Source: Kitasatospora terrestris (GTDB lineage: Bacteria; Actinomycetota; Actinomycetes; Streptomycetales; Streptomycetaceae). From it: DNA of 64,000 bases. Shown here piece by piece: positions 47,540 through 55,667 of this stretch; positions within the stretch are counted from its first letter, which is position 1, and each line of letters begins with the position of its first letter. A program made the position numbers and the translations under genes. The stretch spans positions 868,001 through 932,000 of the forward strand of contig NZ_BAABIS010000001.1 of the NCBI RefSeq assembly GCF_039542905.1. The letters run 5' to 3'. The notes beneath the pieces were generated by a model. That model had not been told where the DNA came from. It was given only the letters and a program-made list of their open reading frames with translations, and ran no database searches.

Positions 47540-48211
47540 ATGGAGACGGTATGGGTGGACCGTTCGGACCCTGACGCGATCGACCTCGTTCTCACCGGCG
47601 ACGACCCCTCGCCCCGCTTCGCCGCCGGGGTCTCCCTCGACGTGGGGCGCAGCCTGCCCCTGCTGTTCGCGCTCGGGATGCTCCTCGCCGTACCGGTCTG
47701 CGTCGTCATGCGGTTCGCCGGCGCGGGGTGGGCCCCGGTGTGGGCGGCCGCCGGGATCGTCGGTGCGATCGGCGCCGTCGTCCCCGCAGCCGTGGTGGTC
47801 TACACGGCCTTCTTCCTGCGGGTGCACCGGCTCCGGTTCTCCCCCGCCGCCGCGCCGACCACCGTCGCCCTCGTCCGGGCCGCCCGCGCCGCCCGGCCGA
47901 GGCCGCTCACCGAGGTCCGGCAGATCCGGATCGACCGCTCCGTCGAGGAGCCGTACGAGGGCGACCCGCAGCCCGAGACCGTCACCGTCACGTTGACCGT
48001 ACGGCTGGCCCACGGCTGGATCGCGCCCAAGCCGCTGCCCCCGGACACCGACGCCGCCGCCCTGTACCGGGAGCTCCACGACCTCCTCTCCCCCGCCGTC
48101 CCGGTGGCCCTGTTCGTCCGGCGCCATCCCCGGCCCCTGCCCTCGCCCCCTTCGGAGATCGACTACGGCGCGCTGGGCCACGGCGGCTCGACCGGCGGTG
48201 GCGGCAGCTGA
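47540..48211 (+). CDS. Two-helix membrane protein of unknown function
   Basis: 223 residues. N-terminal acidic segment, two membrane helices (about 38-58 and 66-92), then a basic/cytoplasmic region with RQIRIDRSVEEPYEGDPQPETVTVTLTVRLAHGW and a C-terminus ending GHGGSTGGGGS. No family recognised. Start ATG 47540, apparently leaderless. It converges on a HIT-like gene remnant. Confidence 0.75.
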   Translation: METVWVDRSDPDAIDLVLTGDDPSPRFAAGVSLDVGRSLPLLFALGMLLAVPVCVVMRFAGAGWAPVWAAAGIVGAIGAVVPAAVVVYTAFFLRVHRLRFSPAAAPTTVALVRAARAARPRPLTEVRQIRIDRSVEEPYEGDPQPETVTVTLTVRLAHGWIAPKPLPPDTDAAALYRELHDLLSPAVPVALFVRRHPRPLPSPPSEIDYGALGHGGSTGGGGS

Positions 48212-48232
48212 GGTCCGGCCGGCCGAAGGACG

Positions 48233-48390
48233 TCAGCCCTTCTCGTCCGGGCCCTCCCGTGCCGGCCGGTCCGGTTCGGCCCCGATCGCCGGGCGCAGTC
48301 CCTCGTGCCGCGGACCGAGCCCGAACTGCTCGTCGCGCGGCCACACGTGCGCGTGCAGGAACCCGTCGGTGTTGCCGAGATCTCCAGGTC
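48233..48390 (-). pseudogene. HIT-family (histidine triad) gene remnant
   Basis: The minus strand reads LGNTDGFLHAHVWPRDEQ then FGLGPRHEGLRPAIG to a TGA at 48233. The GFLHAHVWPR block is typical of a HIT-domain subgroup of actinomycetes in which HxHxWPR is followed by some 20 residues missing here before the GPRH motif. Upstream the frame is lost near 48390 and no start can be found. Best explained as a decayed gene with an internal deletion. Confidence 0.5.
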
Positions 48391-48553
48391 CACCCGCCGG
48401 AAGGCGCCGTCCAGCCCGACCGGCCGGTGACCCTGATGGCACGTCAGGGGAAGGTTTGGGTACGGTCAGGGTTGATCCCGGATGGCGGTGGAGCGCGGGT
48501 CGGACAGACTCGACCACGAACCGAACGAGTCGCCACGATCCTGGAGTGTCAGC

Positions 48554-49783
48554 GTGAACACCACTGTGCGGAACCGACGTTGGACCAACCTCGCGGTTGC
48601 CGGAGCGATGCTGGTCGCGGTGGTCGCCGGTGCGGGCGGGTCGGCCTCGGCCGCGCCCCTCCCGACGGCGTCCGGCGCATCCACCGCGTCCGCCGCCCTG
48701 CCGCCGCTGGACCGCGAGGCGGTCCGCAAGGCGGTGGCCGGGTTCCCGGACGCCGAGATCAACGGAGCGCTCGTCCGCATCGCGGGCGACGGGCGGCCGT
48801 TCGGGGCGTCGGGCGGTATCGGCGACCGGACCACCGGGGAGGCACCGGACCCGGAGGGAAGGTTCCGGATCGGCTCGATGTCCAAGGTGTTCACCGCCAC
48901 CGTCGTGCTCCAACTGGCCGCGGAGCACCGGCTGGACCTGGACGGCACCGTCCAGCAGTACCTGCCGGGCCTGCTGCCCGCCGACTTCCCGCCGGTCAGG
49001 ATCGGCCAACTCCTCAACCACACCTCGGGTCTGCCGCACGGCACCAGTGGCGCCTGGGGCGACGGCACGGCGGAGTGGTTCGTCGCCCACCGGTTCGACA
49101 GCTGGACGCCCCAGCAGGTGGTCGCCACCCTCGCCGGCCAGCGGATGGTCTTCGCGCCGGGCACCGGACAGCAGTACAACGGTTTCAACACCTTCGTCGC
49201 CGGCCTCCTGATCGAGAAGGTCACCGGCCACGCCTACGCGCACGAGGTGCGGCACCGGATCATCCAGCCGCTGCACCTGCACGACACGACCGTCCCGGAC
49301 CGTGACGACAGCCGGCTGGCCCGCCCGGCGGCGCACGCGTACCTCACCGTGCACGACGCGGACGGCACCGGCCACCAGGTGGACGTCACCGAGCAGAGCC
49401 CGTGGCCGTGGGCGGAGGGCGGCCTGATCTCCAGCGCGCCCGACCTGGACCGCTTCCTCACCGCACTGTTCCAGGGCCGGCTGCTGCCCGCGGCCCAGCA
49501 GGAGCTGCTGTTCACCCTCCCCGACGTGCCCAACGTCGACAACCCGCAGTGCCTGCCCGGCCAGGTGTCGGCCTGCATGAGCATGGGCCTGGTCCGCACG
49601 GAGATCAACGGCGTGACCCTCTGGGGGAAGACCGGGTCGCGCCCCGGCTGGACCAGCGGCATGTTCGCCACCCGCGACCTGCAGCGACGGATGGTCTACT
49701 CGTTCAACCCGACGAGCCCCCGCGGCGCCGACATGCGGTACATCCTCCGGCTCGCCAACGCGGTGATCCCGCCCGCCAAGTAG
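48554..49783 (+). CDS. Secreted serine hydrolase of the beta-lactamase/DD-peptidase family
   Basis: 409 residues. GTG start at 48554 (VNTTVRNRRW) with GGAG about 8 bases upstream; signal peptide to about residue 33 (AGGSASAA). Class C/DD-peptidase-like domain: catalytic SMSK (Ser-x-x-Lys), HTSGLPHGT, FAPGTGQQYNGFN and KTG in WGKTGSRPGW. The second motif, usually Y-S-N, reads Y-N-G, so the third catalytic residue is altered. May be a D-aminopeptidase, esterase or carboxypeptidase rather than a true beta-lactamase. A strong hairpin follows. Confidence 0.9.
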   Translation: MNTTVRNRRWTNLAVAGAMLVAVVAGAGGSASAAPLPTASGASTASAALPPLDREAVRKAVAGFPDAEINGALVRIAGDGRPFGASGGIGDRTTGEAPDPEGRFRIGSMSKVFTATVVLQLAAEHRLDLDGTVQQYLPGLLPADFPPVRIGQLLNHTSGLPHGTSGAWGDGTAEWFVAHRFDSWTPQQVVATLAGQRMVFAPGTGQQYNGFNTFVAGLLIEKVTGHAYAHEVRHRIIQPLHLHDTTVPDRDDSRLARPAAHAYLTVHDADGTGHQVDVTEQSPWPWAEGGLISSAPDLDRFLTALFQGRLLPAAQQELLFTLPDVPNVDNPQCLPGQVSACMSMGLVRTEINGVTLWGKTGSRPGWTSGMFATRDLQRRMVYSFNPTSPRGADMRYILRLANAVIPPAK

Positions 49784-49790
49784 GTCGCCG

Positions 49791-49820
49791 GTCCGGGCCG
49801 GCGTCGGCGTCGGCCCGGAC
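49791..49820 (+). terminator. 10-bp stem hairpin terminator
   Basis: GTCCGGGCCG (49791-49800) and CGGCCCGGAC (49811-49820) pair perfectly around a ten-base loop, eight bases after the serine hydrolase stop. Confidence 0.75.
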
Positions 49821-49914
49821 TGACCTCGACTTCTCCCCCGCGCACGACGGCCCGACCCGGGACCAGTGGGACGCGCTCGTCCCGGCCTGAGCCCGTCGAC
49901 CGCGTGACGCGGTG

Positions 49915-50457
49915 TCAGCCCATGCTCTTGGCGCCGTCCAGGGCCTCGCGGATGATGTCCGCGTGGCCGGCGTGCTGGGCGGTCTCGGCGATGATGTGGA
50001 GCAGGACCCGGCGGGCGGACCACTGCGCGTCGGCGTCGAACCAGGGCGCCTTCGGCAGGGGGTGGGCGGCGTCCAGGTCCGGCAGGGTGGCGACCAGTTC
50101 GTCCGTACGGCGGGCGGTCTCGGCGTAGTCGGCGAGGACACCGGCCAGGGTCTCGCCGGCCAGCAGCTCGAAGCCGTCCCGGCGGCGGGCGAAGTCCTCC
50201 TCCGTCATGGCGGTGAAGTCCGGCATCGCCGACGGGCCTTCGAGGATGAACCCGACCCAGGCCTGCTCGACCCCGGTGACGTGCTTGATCAGCCCGCCCA
50301 CGCAGAGCTCGCTCACGGTCGAGCGCGTCGCGGCCTGCGCGTCGGTCAGCTCCTTCGCGGTGAAGCGCAGGAAGAACCGCGCCTTGCCGAGCTGCTCCAG
50401 CAGGTCGGCGCGCTCGCCGGTGAGGGCCGGGGTGCGGGTGGTGGTGGTCTCGGTCAT
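49915..50457 (-). CDS. DinB-family protein (DUF664 type)
   Basis: 180 residues, a four-helix-bundle DinB fold: ERADLLEQLGKARFFLRFTAKELTDAQAA, STVSELCVGGLIKHVTGVEQAW and LLHIIAETAQHAGHADIIREALDG. The three candidate metal His (in GGLIKHV and TAQHAGHAD) are present. Members act as metal-dependent thiol transferases (mycothiol/bacillithiol type) or unknown. Start ATG 50457. A perfect inverted repeat (50513-50535) lies 56 bases upstream over the likely promoter. Confidence 0.9.
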   Translation of the reverse strand: MTETTTTRTPALTGERADLLEQLGKARFFLRFTAKELTDAQAATRSTVSELCVGGLIKHVTGVEQAWVGFILEGPSAMPDFTAMTEEDFARRRDGFELLAGETLAGVLADYAETARRTDELVATLPDLDAAHPLPKAPWFDADAQWSARRVLLHIIAETAQHAGHADIIREALDGAKSMG

Positions 50458-50512
50458 GGTCTCTCCGCCTTCGTGAGGTGTCGTCCGTCGACATGGGAGA
50501 CAGTAGGCGCCG

Positions 50513-50535
50513 TTCAGGTCAGATCCTGACCTGAA
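50513..50535. promoter_or_regulatory. Inverted repeat TTCAGGTCAG-ATC-CTGACCTGAA
   Basis: Perfect 10-base arms with a three-base centre, between the divergent dinB-type gene and the membrane protein gene. On the minus strand a TACTGT hexamer (50500-50505) next to it could be the dinB -10, so a bound dimeric regulator would overlap the -35 region. Confidence 0.7.
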
Positions 50536-50594
50536 TCGGCCCGGCCGCGTGGTTCTGAGTACCGCTGCTCATGTGCCGCCGGGCCCCGGCTGAC

Positions 50595-51533
50595 ATGCTC
50601 CCCGCTGTGAAGAGCAGCAGCAGAAGGATCCTGACGGCCGCTCACCTCGTCCTGGTCTGGGCGACCATGGCGGCCGCGGTACCGGCGCTCGGCTTCGGTC
50701 TGGTGCTCGCCGCCTGGGGCGGCGGGGCCGTTGCGGCCCTCCTGGTCCTCGCCCTGGGCGTGGCCGCCGCGGTGGGCCTGCTGGTCGCGGCATACCTGCC
50801 GCTGCGCGGCACGGCCCCTCGGTACGACACCACGACGGGGATCCTCGGCCGGGCGCTGCCGGTCTTCGCCCTCGGCACGTTCGGCGTCCTGGCCGGAGTG
50901 GCGGCCTACACCAGCCACGTGGACCTGGGCAGCGCCGACACCCGGATCGCGTTGACGGGCGCTCCGTACGCCTTCGCCGCGGCGTTCTTCGTGCCGAGCC
51001 GCCCGGTCCGCCTGGGAGCGGCGGCCGTGCTGGCGGCCGCCGTGGCGTACGGGGGTCTCGTCGTCCTGCCGCACGTCGACCAGCGGCGGTACGAGGCCGA
51101 GGTCGCGCGGTACCGGCAGCACCAGGAACTTCTGTACGCGGGCGACGCGCCGCCCGGCATGGAGATCCTGCGCGCTGCGGCCGGCGGCGACTTCCGGATC
51201 GAGTACCGGCCCGTCGGCGAGTACGACCTCCGGCGGCAGGTCAGCCTGACGGTCCGCCACCCACCCACCCCCACGCTCCGGTGCCCGCCGCCGGTGGACG
51301 GCGCGACCTGCGCGGAGGAGTCGAACGGCGACCTGCGCAAGGTCGCTCGCGACCCTTCCGGGAGCGTCCAGGTCACCCTCACCCGCCGCCACCGGGACGT
51401 GCAGGTGGACGTCACCGCCCGGACGCCCGACGACGAACCGCGGCTCCGCCGCCTCCTCGACACCCTGCACCCGCTGTCGGACGGGGAACTCGAGGAGCTG
51501 GTGCGCCAGGAGAAGATCGTCCCCGCGCTCTGA
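50595..51533 (+). CDS. Membrane protein with extracytoplasmic C-terminal domain
   Basis: 312 residues. Five hydrophobic segments in the first 165 residues (for example LVLVWATMAAAVPALGFGLVLAAW and AAVLAAAVAYGGLVVL), then about 145 polar residues with two Cys (LRCPPPVDGATCAEE) that could form a disulfide. Unrecognised; resembles streptomycete 'hypothetical membrane proteins'. Start uncertain: ATG 50595 (MLPAVKSSS) or GTG 50607 (VKSSSRRIL); neither has a ribosome-binding site. Confidence 0.72.
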   Translation: MLPAVKSSSRRILTAAHLVLVWATMAAAVPALGFGLVLAAWGGGAVAALLVLALGVAAAVGLLVAAYLPLRGTAPRYDTTTGILGRALPVFALGTFGVLAGVAAYTSHVDLGSADTRIALTGAPYAFAAAFFVPSRPVRLGAAAVLAAAVAYGGLVVLPHVDQRRYEAEVARYRQHQELLYAGDAPPGMEILRAAAGGDFRIEYRPVGEYDLRRQVSLTVRHPPTPTLRCPPPVDGATCAEESNGDLRKVARDPSGSVQVTLTRRHRDVQVDVTARTPDDEPRLRRLLDTLHPLSDGELEELVRQEKIVPAL

Positions 51534-51583
51534 CCGCCTGCCGGTCGGACGGAAAACCACTCGTCAGCCTCCGGGTCGGACCG

Positions 51584-51589
51584 TAGGAT
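51584..51589 (+). promoter_or_regulatory. -10-like TAGGAT of a leaderless promoter
   Basis: TAGGAT ends eight bases before the GTG start at 51598; no ribosome-binding site is present. Confidence 0.45.
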
Positions 51590-51597
51590 CCGCGCCC

Positions 51598-52491
51598 GTG
51601 ACCTCAAACGACGAGATTCTTGACGCAGCCCTGACGAAGATCAACGACCGGTACGTCTTCCCCGAGCTGACCGCGGCCATCGAGGAGGCGCTGCGCGCAC
51701 GCGCGGCCGGCGGCGAGTACGACGGGCTGACCGGGCCCGAGCTGTGCGCGGCGGTGACCGGGCACCTCCAGGAGGTCCGGCCGGACAAGCACCTGCGCCT
51801 GCTGTGGAGCGAGGAGGCGGTGCCGGTCGAGGAGGAGGACTCTCCCGAGGAGGAGGCCGCGCGCTGGGCGGAGGTCTACCGCCGGGGGAACTACGGCATT
51901 CGCCGGGTCGAGCAGTTGGACGGGAACATCGGCTACCTCGACCTGACGTTCATCCCGGACGCCGGCGCGGGGCGCCAGGCGATCGGTGCCGCCATGCAGC
52001 TGGTCGCGCACACCGACGCCCTCGTGATCGACCTGCGCACCTGCCGGGGCGGCTCGCCGAACGGCGTCGCCCTGTGGTGCAGCTTCTTCTTCCCCGACGA
52101 CGAGCTGCACCTCAACGACATCTACGACCGGGAGACCGACTCGACCCGGCAGTTCTGGACGTACCCGCACCTGCCCGCACCCCGCTACCTGGACCGCCCG
52201 GTGACGGTACTGACCGCCGCCTTCACCTTCTCCGGCGGTGAGGAGCTGGCCTACAACCTGCAGGCCAACAAGCGCGCGACCCTGATCGGCGAGACCACCC
52301 GGGGCGGCGCCCACCCCACCGACCGCTTCGCGCTCACCCCGCACATCACCGTCACCGTCCCGACCGCCCGCTCGATCAACCCGATCACCGGGACCAACTG
52401 GGAGGGCGTCGGCGTCGTGCCGGACGTCGCGGCGCCGGCCGACCGGGCCCTGGAGACCGCGCTCTCCCGGCTGCGCGCCGACCGGGACTGA
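51598..52491 (+). CDS. S41-family peptidase (IRBP/tricorn-core type)
   Basis: 297 residues without a signal peptide. An N-terminal helical domain (INDRYVFPELTAAIEEALRAR) precedes an S41 catalytic core: GNIGYLDLTFIPD, ALVIDLRTCRGGSPNGVAL, nucleophile in TAAFTFSGGEELAYNLQ, followed by ATLIGETTRGGAH. This matches the small family of IRBP-like S41 proteins rather than the PDZ-containing C-terminal processing proteases. Cytoplasmic by prediction; substrate unknown. GTG start, apparently leaderless; a strong hairpin follows. Confidence 0.9.
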   Translation: MTSNDEILDAALTKINDRYVFPELTAAIEEALRARAAGGEYDGLTGPELCAAVTGHLQEVRPDKHLRLLWSEEAVPVEEEDSPEEEAARWAEVYRRGNYGIRRVEQLDGNIGYLDLTFIPDAGAGRQAIGAAMQLVAHTDALVIDLRTCRGGSPNGVALWCSFFFPDDELHLNDIYDRETDSTRQFWTYPHLPAPRYLDRPVTVLTAAFTFSGGEELAYNLQANKRATLIGETTRGGAHPTDRFALTPHITVTVPTARSINPITGTNWEGVGVVPDVAAPADRALETALSRLRADRD

Positions 52492-52525
52492 GTCCGCGTC
52501 ACCGGCTCCCGGACGGCGCCCCGCT

Positions 52526-52551
52526 CCGGCACCCGCGCCTGCGGGTGCCGG
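52526..52551 (+). terminator. 11-bp stem hairpin terminator
   Basis: CCGGCACCCGC (52526-52536) pairs with GCGGGTGCCGG (52541-52551) around a GCCT loop, 35 bases after the S41 stop codon. Confidence 0.75.
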
Positions 52552-52620
52552 GGCCGGAGGGGGTGGCGGACATGATGCGGTCGTTGTGGGGTAGACGTCT
52601 GCCGACTCTGGGGAGGAACG

Positions 52621-53277
52621 ATGGGGAGATCGCCGCGGCAGGCCGCCACAGCAGCTACCAACCGGACCGTACGCGGCGCCCGGTGGCGCCTGGCGCCGGG
52701 CGGACGGAAGAAAGACAAAGACGCGGAGACGCCCGCGGCGGCGCCGGAGACCGCCACCGGGCGCGCCGCGCCCGACCGGCGGCCGATCACCCCTCGCGGC
52801 GTGCTCACCGTGGCCGCACGCTCGCTCGCGCGGGTCGTCGCGCTGCTGGCCTTCGCCCTCTGCGCGGCCGTCGTCATCAGGCTCACGCTCACACCGTCGG
52901 CGGCGTCGATGCGGATCGCGCACACCAACCTGTCGCCCGGCACCAGCATCCGCCTCTACCTGGACCGCCCGTCGGTGCGCGCGGCGCTGTTCCAGGTCGG
53001 CGGGAACGCCCTCGTCGGCGCACCCTTCGGCGTTCTCCTCCCCGTGGTCAGCCGCCGCCTGCGCGGGCCGGTGCGAACCACCCTCGCCGCCGCACTGGCC
53101 GTCACCGTGCTGGAGACGTTCCAGCACTTCTTCGTCCCGGGGCGCAGCTTCGACGTCGACGACATCATCCTCGCCTCCGCGGGCGCCCTCGTCGCCTATC
53201 TCCTCATCGGGCTCGCGGTGTCACGCCGGATCCATCCGCGGCGCCCCCGCAGGAGCGCCGCCGACACCGGACGTTGA
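52621..53277 (+). CDS. VanZ-family membrane protein
   Basis: 218 residues. Long basic, Ala-rich cytoplasmic N-terminus (about 60 residues), then four membrane helices with the VanZ signature: FQVGGNALVGAPFGVLLPVV, TVLETFQHFFVPGRSFDVDDIILASAGALVAYL. VanZ proteins are linked to teicoplanin tolerance and cell-envelope functions. GGGGAGGAACG precedes the ATG at 52621, a strong site. It converges on the CapA gene, with only 12 bp between stops. Second VanZ-type gene in the window. Confidence 0.92.
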   Translation: MGRSPRQAATAATNRTVRGARWRLAPGGRKKDKDAETPAAAPETATGRAAPDRRPITPRGVLTVAARSLARVVALLAFALCAAVVIRLTLTPSAASMRIAHTNLSPGTSIRLYLDRPSVRAALFQVGGNALVGAPFGVLLPVVSRRLRGPVRTTLAAALAVTVLETFQHFFVPGRSFDVDDIILASAGALVAYLLIGLAVSRRIHPRRPRRSAADTGR

Positions 53278-53289
53278 CGGCGCCGCGGC

Positions 53290-54390
53290 TCAACGCCCGA
53301 CCGGGGCGAGGCCGGTGCAGCCGCGCAGGCCGTCGCGGCGCTTGACCGCGGCGGCCGCCTGCGCTCCGGTGTGCGGAACGGGCACGCCCTGCCCGTTGAT
53401 CTGCGCCGGCGTGAACTCCTCGCCCGTCACCTTGCCGGCGGTGATGGTCAGCGTGGTCACCCCGGTCTCGGTGCCGCCGGCGCTGCTGGAGTTGTACCAG
53501 AGGAAGTTGCCGAAGCCGTACGCCACGTACGTGGAGTCCAGCATCCCCGATCCCAGCAGCGTGTGGGCGTGCGTGCCGACCACGGCGGTGACTCCGGCAC
53601 TCGCCAGCTTCCTGGCGAGGGCGGTCTGGGCGGCGGTCGGACAGGGATTGGTCTCCTGCCCCCAGTGCAGGTAGACCAGGACCACCGGCGCCTGCGCCTT
53701 GGCCCGTGCCACCGCGTCCAGCAGCGCGGCCTCGTCCAGTGCCGAGGCGATGCCCGGCTTTCCGGCCCCGGCCCGCCAGTTCTTGTTGGTCTCCTCGTCC
53801 ACCTGGCTGGCCGCCAGCACCGCGACCTTCACGCCCTTGACCTCCGCGACGTGCGGCGCGTACGCCTCCTCGGCGTCCTTGCCGAGTCCGACGACCGGGA
53901 TCGGCGAGGAGGCCTTGGCCGCCAGCGAGTCGGTCAGCCCCACCTGGCCGAAGTCCACGGCGTGGTTGTTGGCGAGCGAGACCATGTCCACGCCCGAGTC
54001 CTGCAGCACCTTGAGCGAGCGGGCCGGGGCGCGGAAGGTGAAGGCCTTCGCCTGCGGCGCGCCCCGGTCGGTGATCGCGGTCTCCAGGTTGACCATCGAC
54101 AGGTCCGCGTCGGCCAGCTGCTTCGAGATCGGGCCGAGCGCCTGCTGCGGCGGCGCCACGTTCAACCGCGCCTTCGTCCGCCCCTCGAAGTGCACGTCCC
54201 CCGCGAACGCCACCGTGATCGTGGCCGCCGGAGCCGCGGCCGGGGCGGAAGCCGGAGCCGAGCCCGAGGCCGACGCCCCCGGCGGCACCGCATCACCGTG
54301 AGCGCCCCCCGCTGGATGCGGGGTCCCGGAACAGCCGGACACCAGGAGCAGCCCGGACACCAGGGCGGCAGCGGACCCAACGCGACGCAT
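53290..54390 (-). CDS. CapA-family lipoprotein (metallophosphatase fold)
   Basis: 366 residues. Lipobox LLLVSGC, Ala/Ser/Pro linker, then a CapA/PgsA calcineurin-like fold: VAFAGDVHFEGR, DLSMVNLETAITDRG, VSLANNHAVDFG, VLVYLHWGQE and VVGTHAHTLLG. CapA proteins take part in poly-gamma-glutamate or capsule synthesis in Bacillus; in actinomycetes the role is unclear. ATG 54390 with GAGGGGG eight bases upstream. An inverted repeat in the leader (54406-54436) could regulate it. A NodB deacetylase lies upstream on the same strand. Confidence 0.92.
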   Translation of the reverse strand: MRRVGSAAALVSGLLLVSGCSGTPHPAGGAHGDAVPPGASASGSAPASAPAAAPAATITVAFAGDVHFEGRTKARLNVAPPQQALGPISKQLADADLSMVNLETAITDRGAPQAKAFTFRAPARSLKVLQDSGVDMVSLANNHAVDFGQVGLTDSLAAKASSPIPVVGLGKDAEEAYAPHVAEVKGVKVAVLAASQVDEETNKNWRAGAGKPGIASALDEAALLDAVARAKAQAPVVLVYLHWGQETNPCPTAAQTALARKLASAGVTAVVGTHAHTLLGSGMLDSTYVAYGFGNFLWYNSSSAGGTETGVTTLTITAGKVTGEEFTPAQINGQGVPVPHTGAQAAAAVKRRDGLRGCTGLAPVGR

Positions 54391-54405
54391 ATCGAAATCC
54401 CCCTC

Positions 54406-54436
54406 AGATTCGATGAACGAGCACCAGTACGAATCT
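54406..54436 (-). promoter_or_regulatory. AGATTCG-N17-CGAATCT inverted repeat in capA leader
   Basis: Perfect 7-base arms around a 17-base spacer, just upstream of the capA ribosome-binding site in an AT-richer patch. It may be a protein-binding operator (arm centres two turns apart) or an RNA hairpin. Confidence 0.45.
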
Positions 54437-54565
54437 CTCCGGCCTATTGGACACCGGAAGGGGGGATTGGGTTGCGGTCGTATGCAGAACGTGATGAACG
54501 GCCGCCGCACCCGCGGCCGCCTCCGGGCCCGGCTCCGCCTCCGGCGCCGGAGACGGAGCGGCGCC

Positions 54566-55450
54566 TCACGCGGGCGCGGTGAAGCGGTAGCCCTCGTCGA
54601 TCAGGACCGGCAGGTACGTCTTGAGCGCGGCGATGGTCTGCGAGCGGTCGCCGCCGCCGTCGTGGTTGAGGACGATCGAGCCGGGCCGGATCGCGTCCAG
54701 CACCCTGGTGGTGATCCGGGACGTACCCGGGCGGGCCCAGTCGACCGGGTCCACCGACCATCCCATCGGGCGCATGCCGAGCTCGTTGGAGACCCGCAGC
54801 GCGACGTCCGACCAGTCCCCGCCGGGCGCGCGGAACCAGGTCGCGGGCTTGCCCGTGGCCGTGTGCAGCAGGTCCGAGGTGCGCTCGAGCTCGTCCCGGA
54901 CCTGGGCCTCGGAGAGGTGGCGCAGGTCGGGGTGGCTCCAGGTGTGGTTGGCCAGGTGGTGGCCCTGCCGGGCGATCTCGCGGACCAGCGCCGAACGGTT
55001 GACGGCGTTCTCGCCGACCAGGAAGAAGGTCGCCCGGACGCCGTAGCGCTCCAGGATCGAGAGCACGGCGGGCGTGTACACCGGGTCCGGGCCGTCGTCG
55101 ATGGTCAGGGCGACGAGCTTGTCGTCGGAGGCGAGCGAGAAGAGCGGCGCGGCGGCGTTGCGCCGGGCCGCCGCGGCGGACGGTGCGGCGCTGCCGACGG
55201 GTGGTGCGGCCGGCTGTGGAGCCCCGGACGACGGGGCGGCCGAGGGTGGGGAGGCCGACGGCGGGGAGGCCGACGGCAGCGGGGCCAGGGCGGGGCTCGG
55301 CACGTTGACGGCCTTCGCCGCGGGGCCGGCGCCGGCGGACGGGTCCTGGCCGGACGGGGACGAGCCGCAGGCGGTGGCGGCGGAGAGCAGGGTGACGCCC
55401 GCTACGCTCAGTAGCAGCCGGCGACCGATAATCCGATGGTCAGACACCAT
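54566..55450 (-). CDS. NodB-type polysaccharide deacetylase lipoprotein
   Basis: 294 residues. Signal peptide with lipobox-like SAATAC, a Pro/Ser/Ala linker (about 35-95), then a carbohydrate esterase 4 domain: VALTIDDGPDPVYTPAVL (catalytic Asp), HHLANHTWSHPDL (metal His pair), WFRAPGGDWS, SVDPVDWARPG and SIVLNHDGGGDRSQTIAAL. It would remove N-acetyl groups from cell-wall or exopolysaccharide glucosamine. Start ATG 55450; the ribosome-binding site is weak. Its frame stays open far upstream, but this region is not coding. Confidence 0.92.
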   Translation of the reverse strand: MVSDHRIIGRRLLLSVAGVTLLSAATACGSSPSGQDPSAGAGPAAKAVNVPSPALAPLPSASPPSASPPSAAPSSGAPQPAAPPVGSAAPSAAAARRNAAAPLFSLASDDKLVALTIDDGPDPVYTPAVLSILERYGVRATFFLVGENAVNRSALVREIARQGHHLANHTWSHPDLRHLSEAQVRDELERTSDLLHTATGKPATWFRAPGGDWSDVALRVSNELGMRPMGWSVDPVDWARPGTSRITTRVLDAIRPGSIVLNHDGGGDRSQTIAALKTYLPVLIDEGYRFTAPA

Positions 55451-55667
55451 GCGCAGATGTGTCCCCGCCCGGCGCCCTCCCCTCACCGACACGCCCGGGA
55501 GAGCCCCCCGAACCACCCCAATGGCTGACGGGCCGCCAGTCCTCCGGAAGGACCTGGCCGGTGGCACACCCCGCCCCTCTGACCGAACGTGAGGGAGGTA
55601 CGGCCACGAACCCTCCGCCGGCGACAGGTCGGCAGTCGTGCGCCACTCCGGAAGGACACATCCCACC

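Noticed and set aside
49819..49890. TDLDFSPAHDGPTRDQWDALV tail before a stop, considered as a gene remnant
   Set aside because: Protein-like but only 23 residues, partly overlapping the hairpin; not enough to call.
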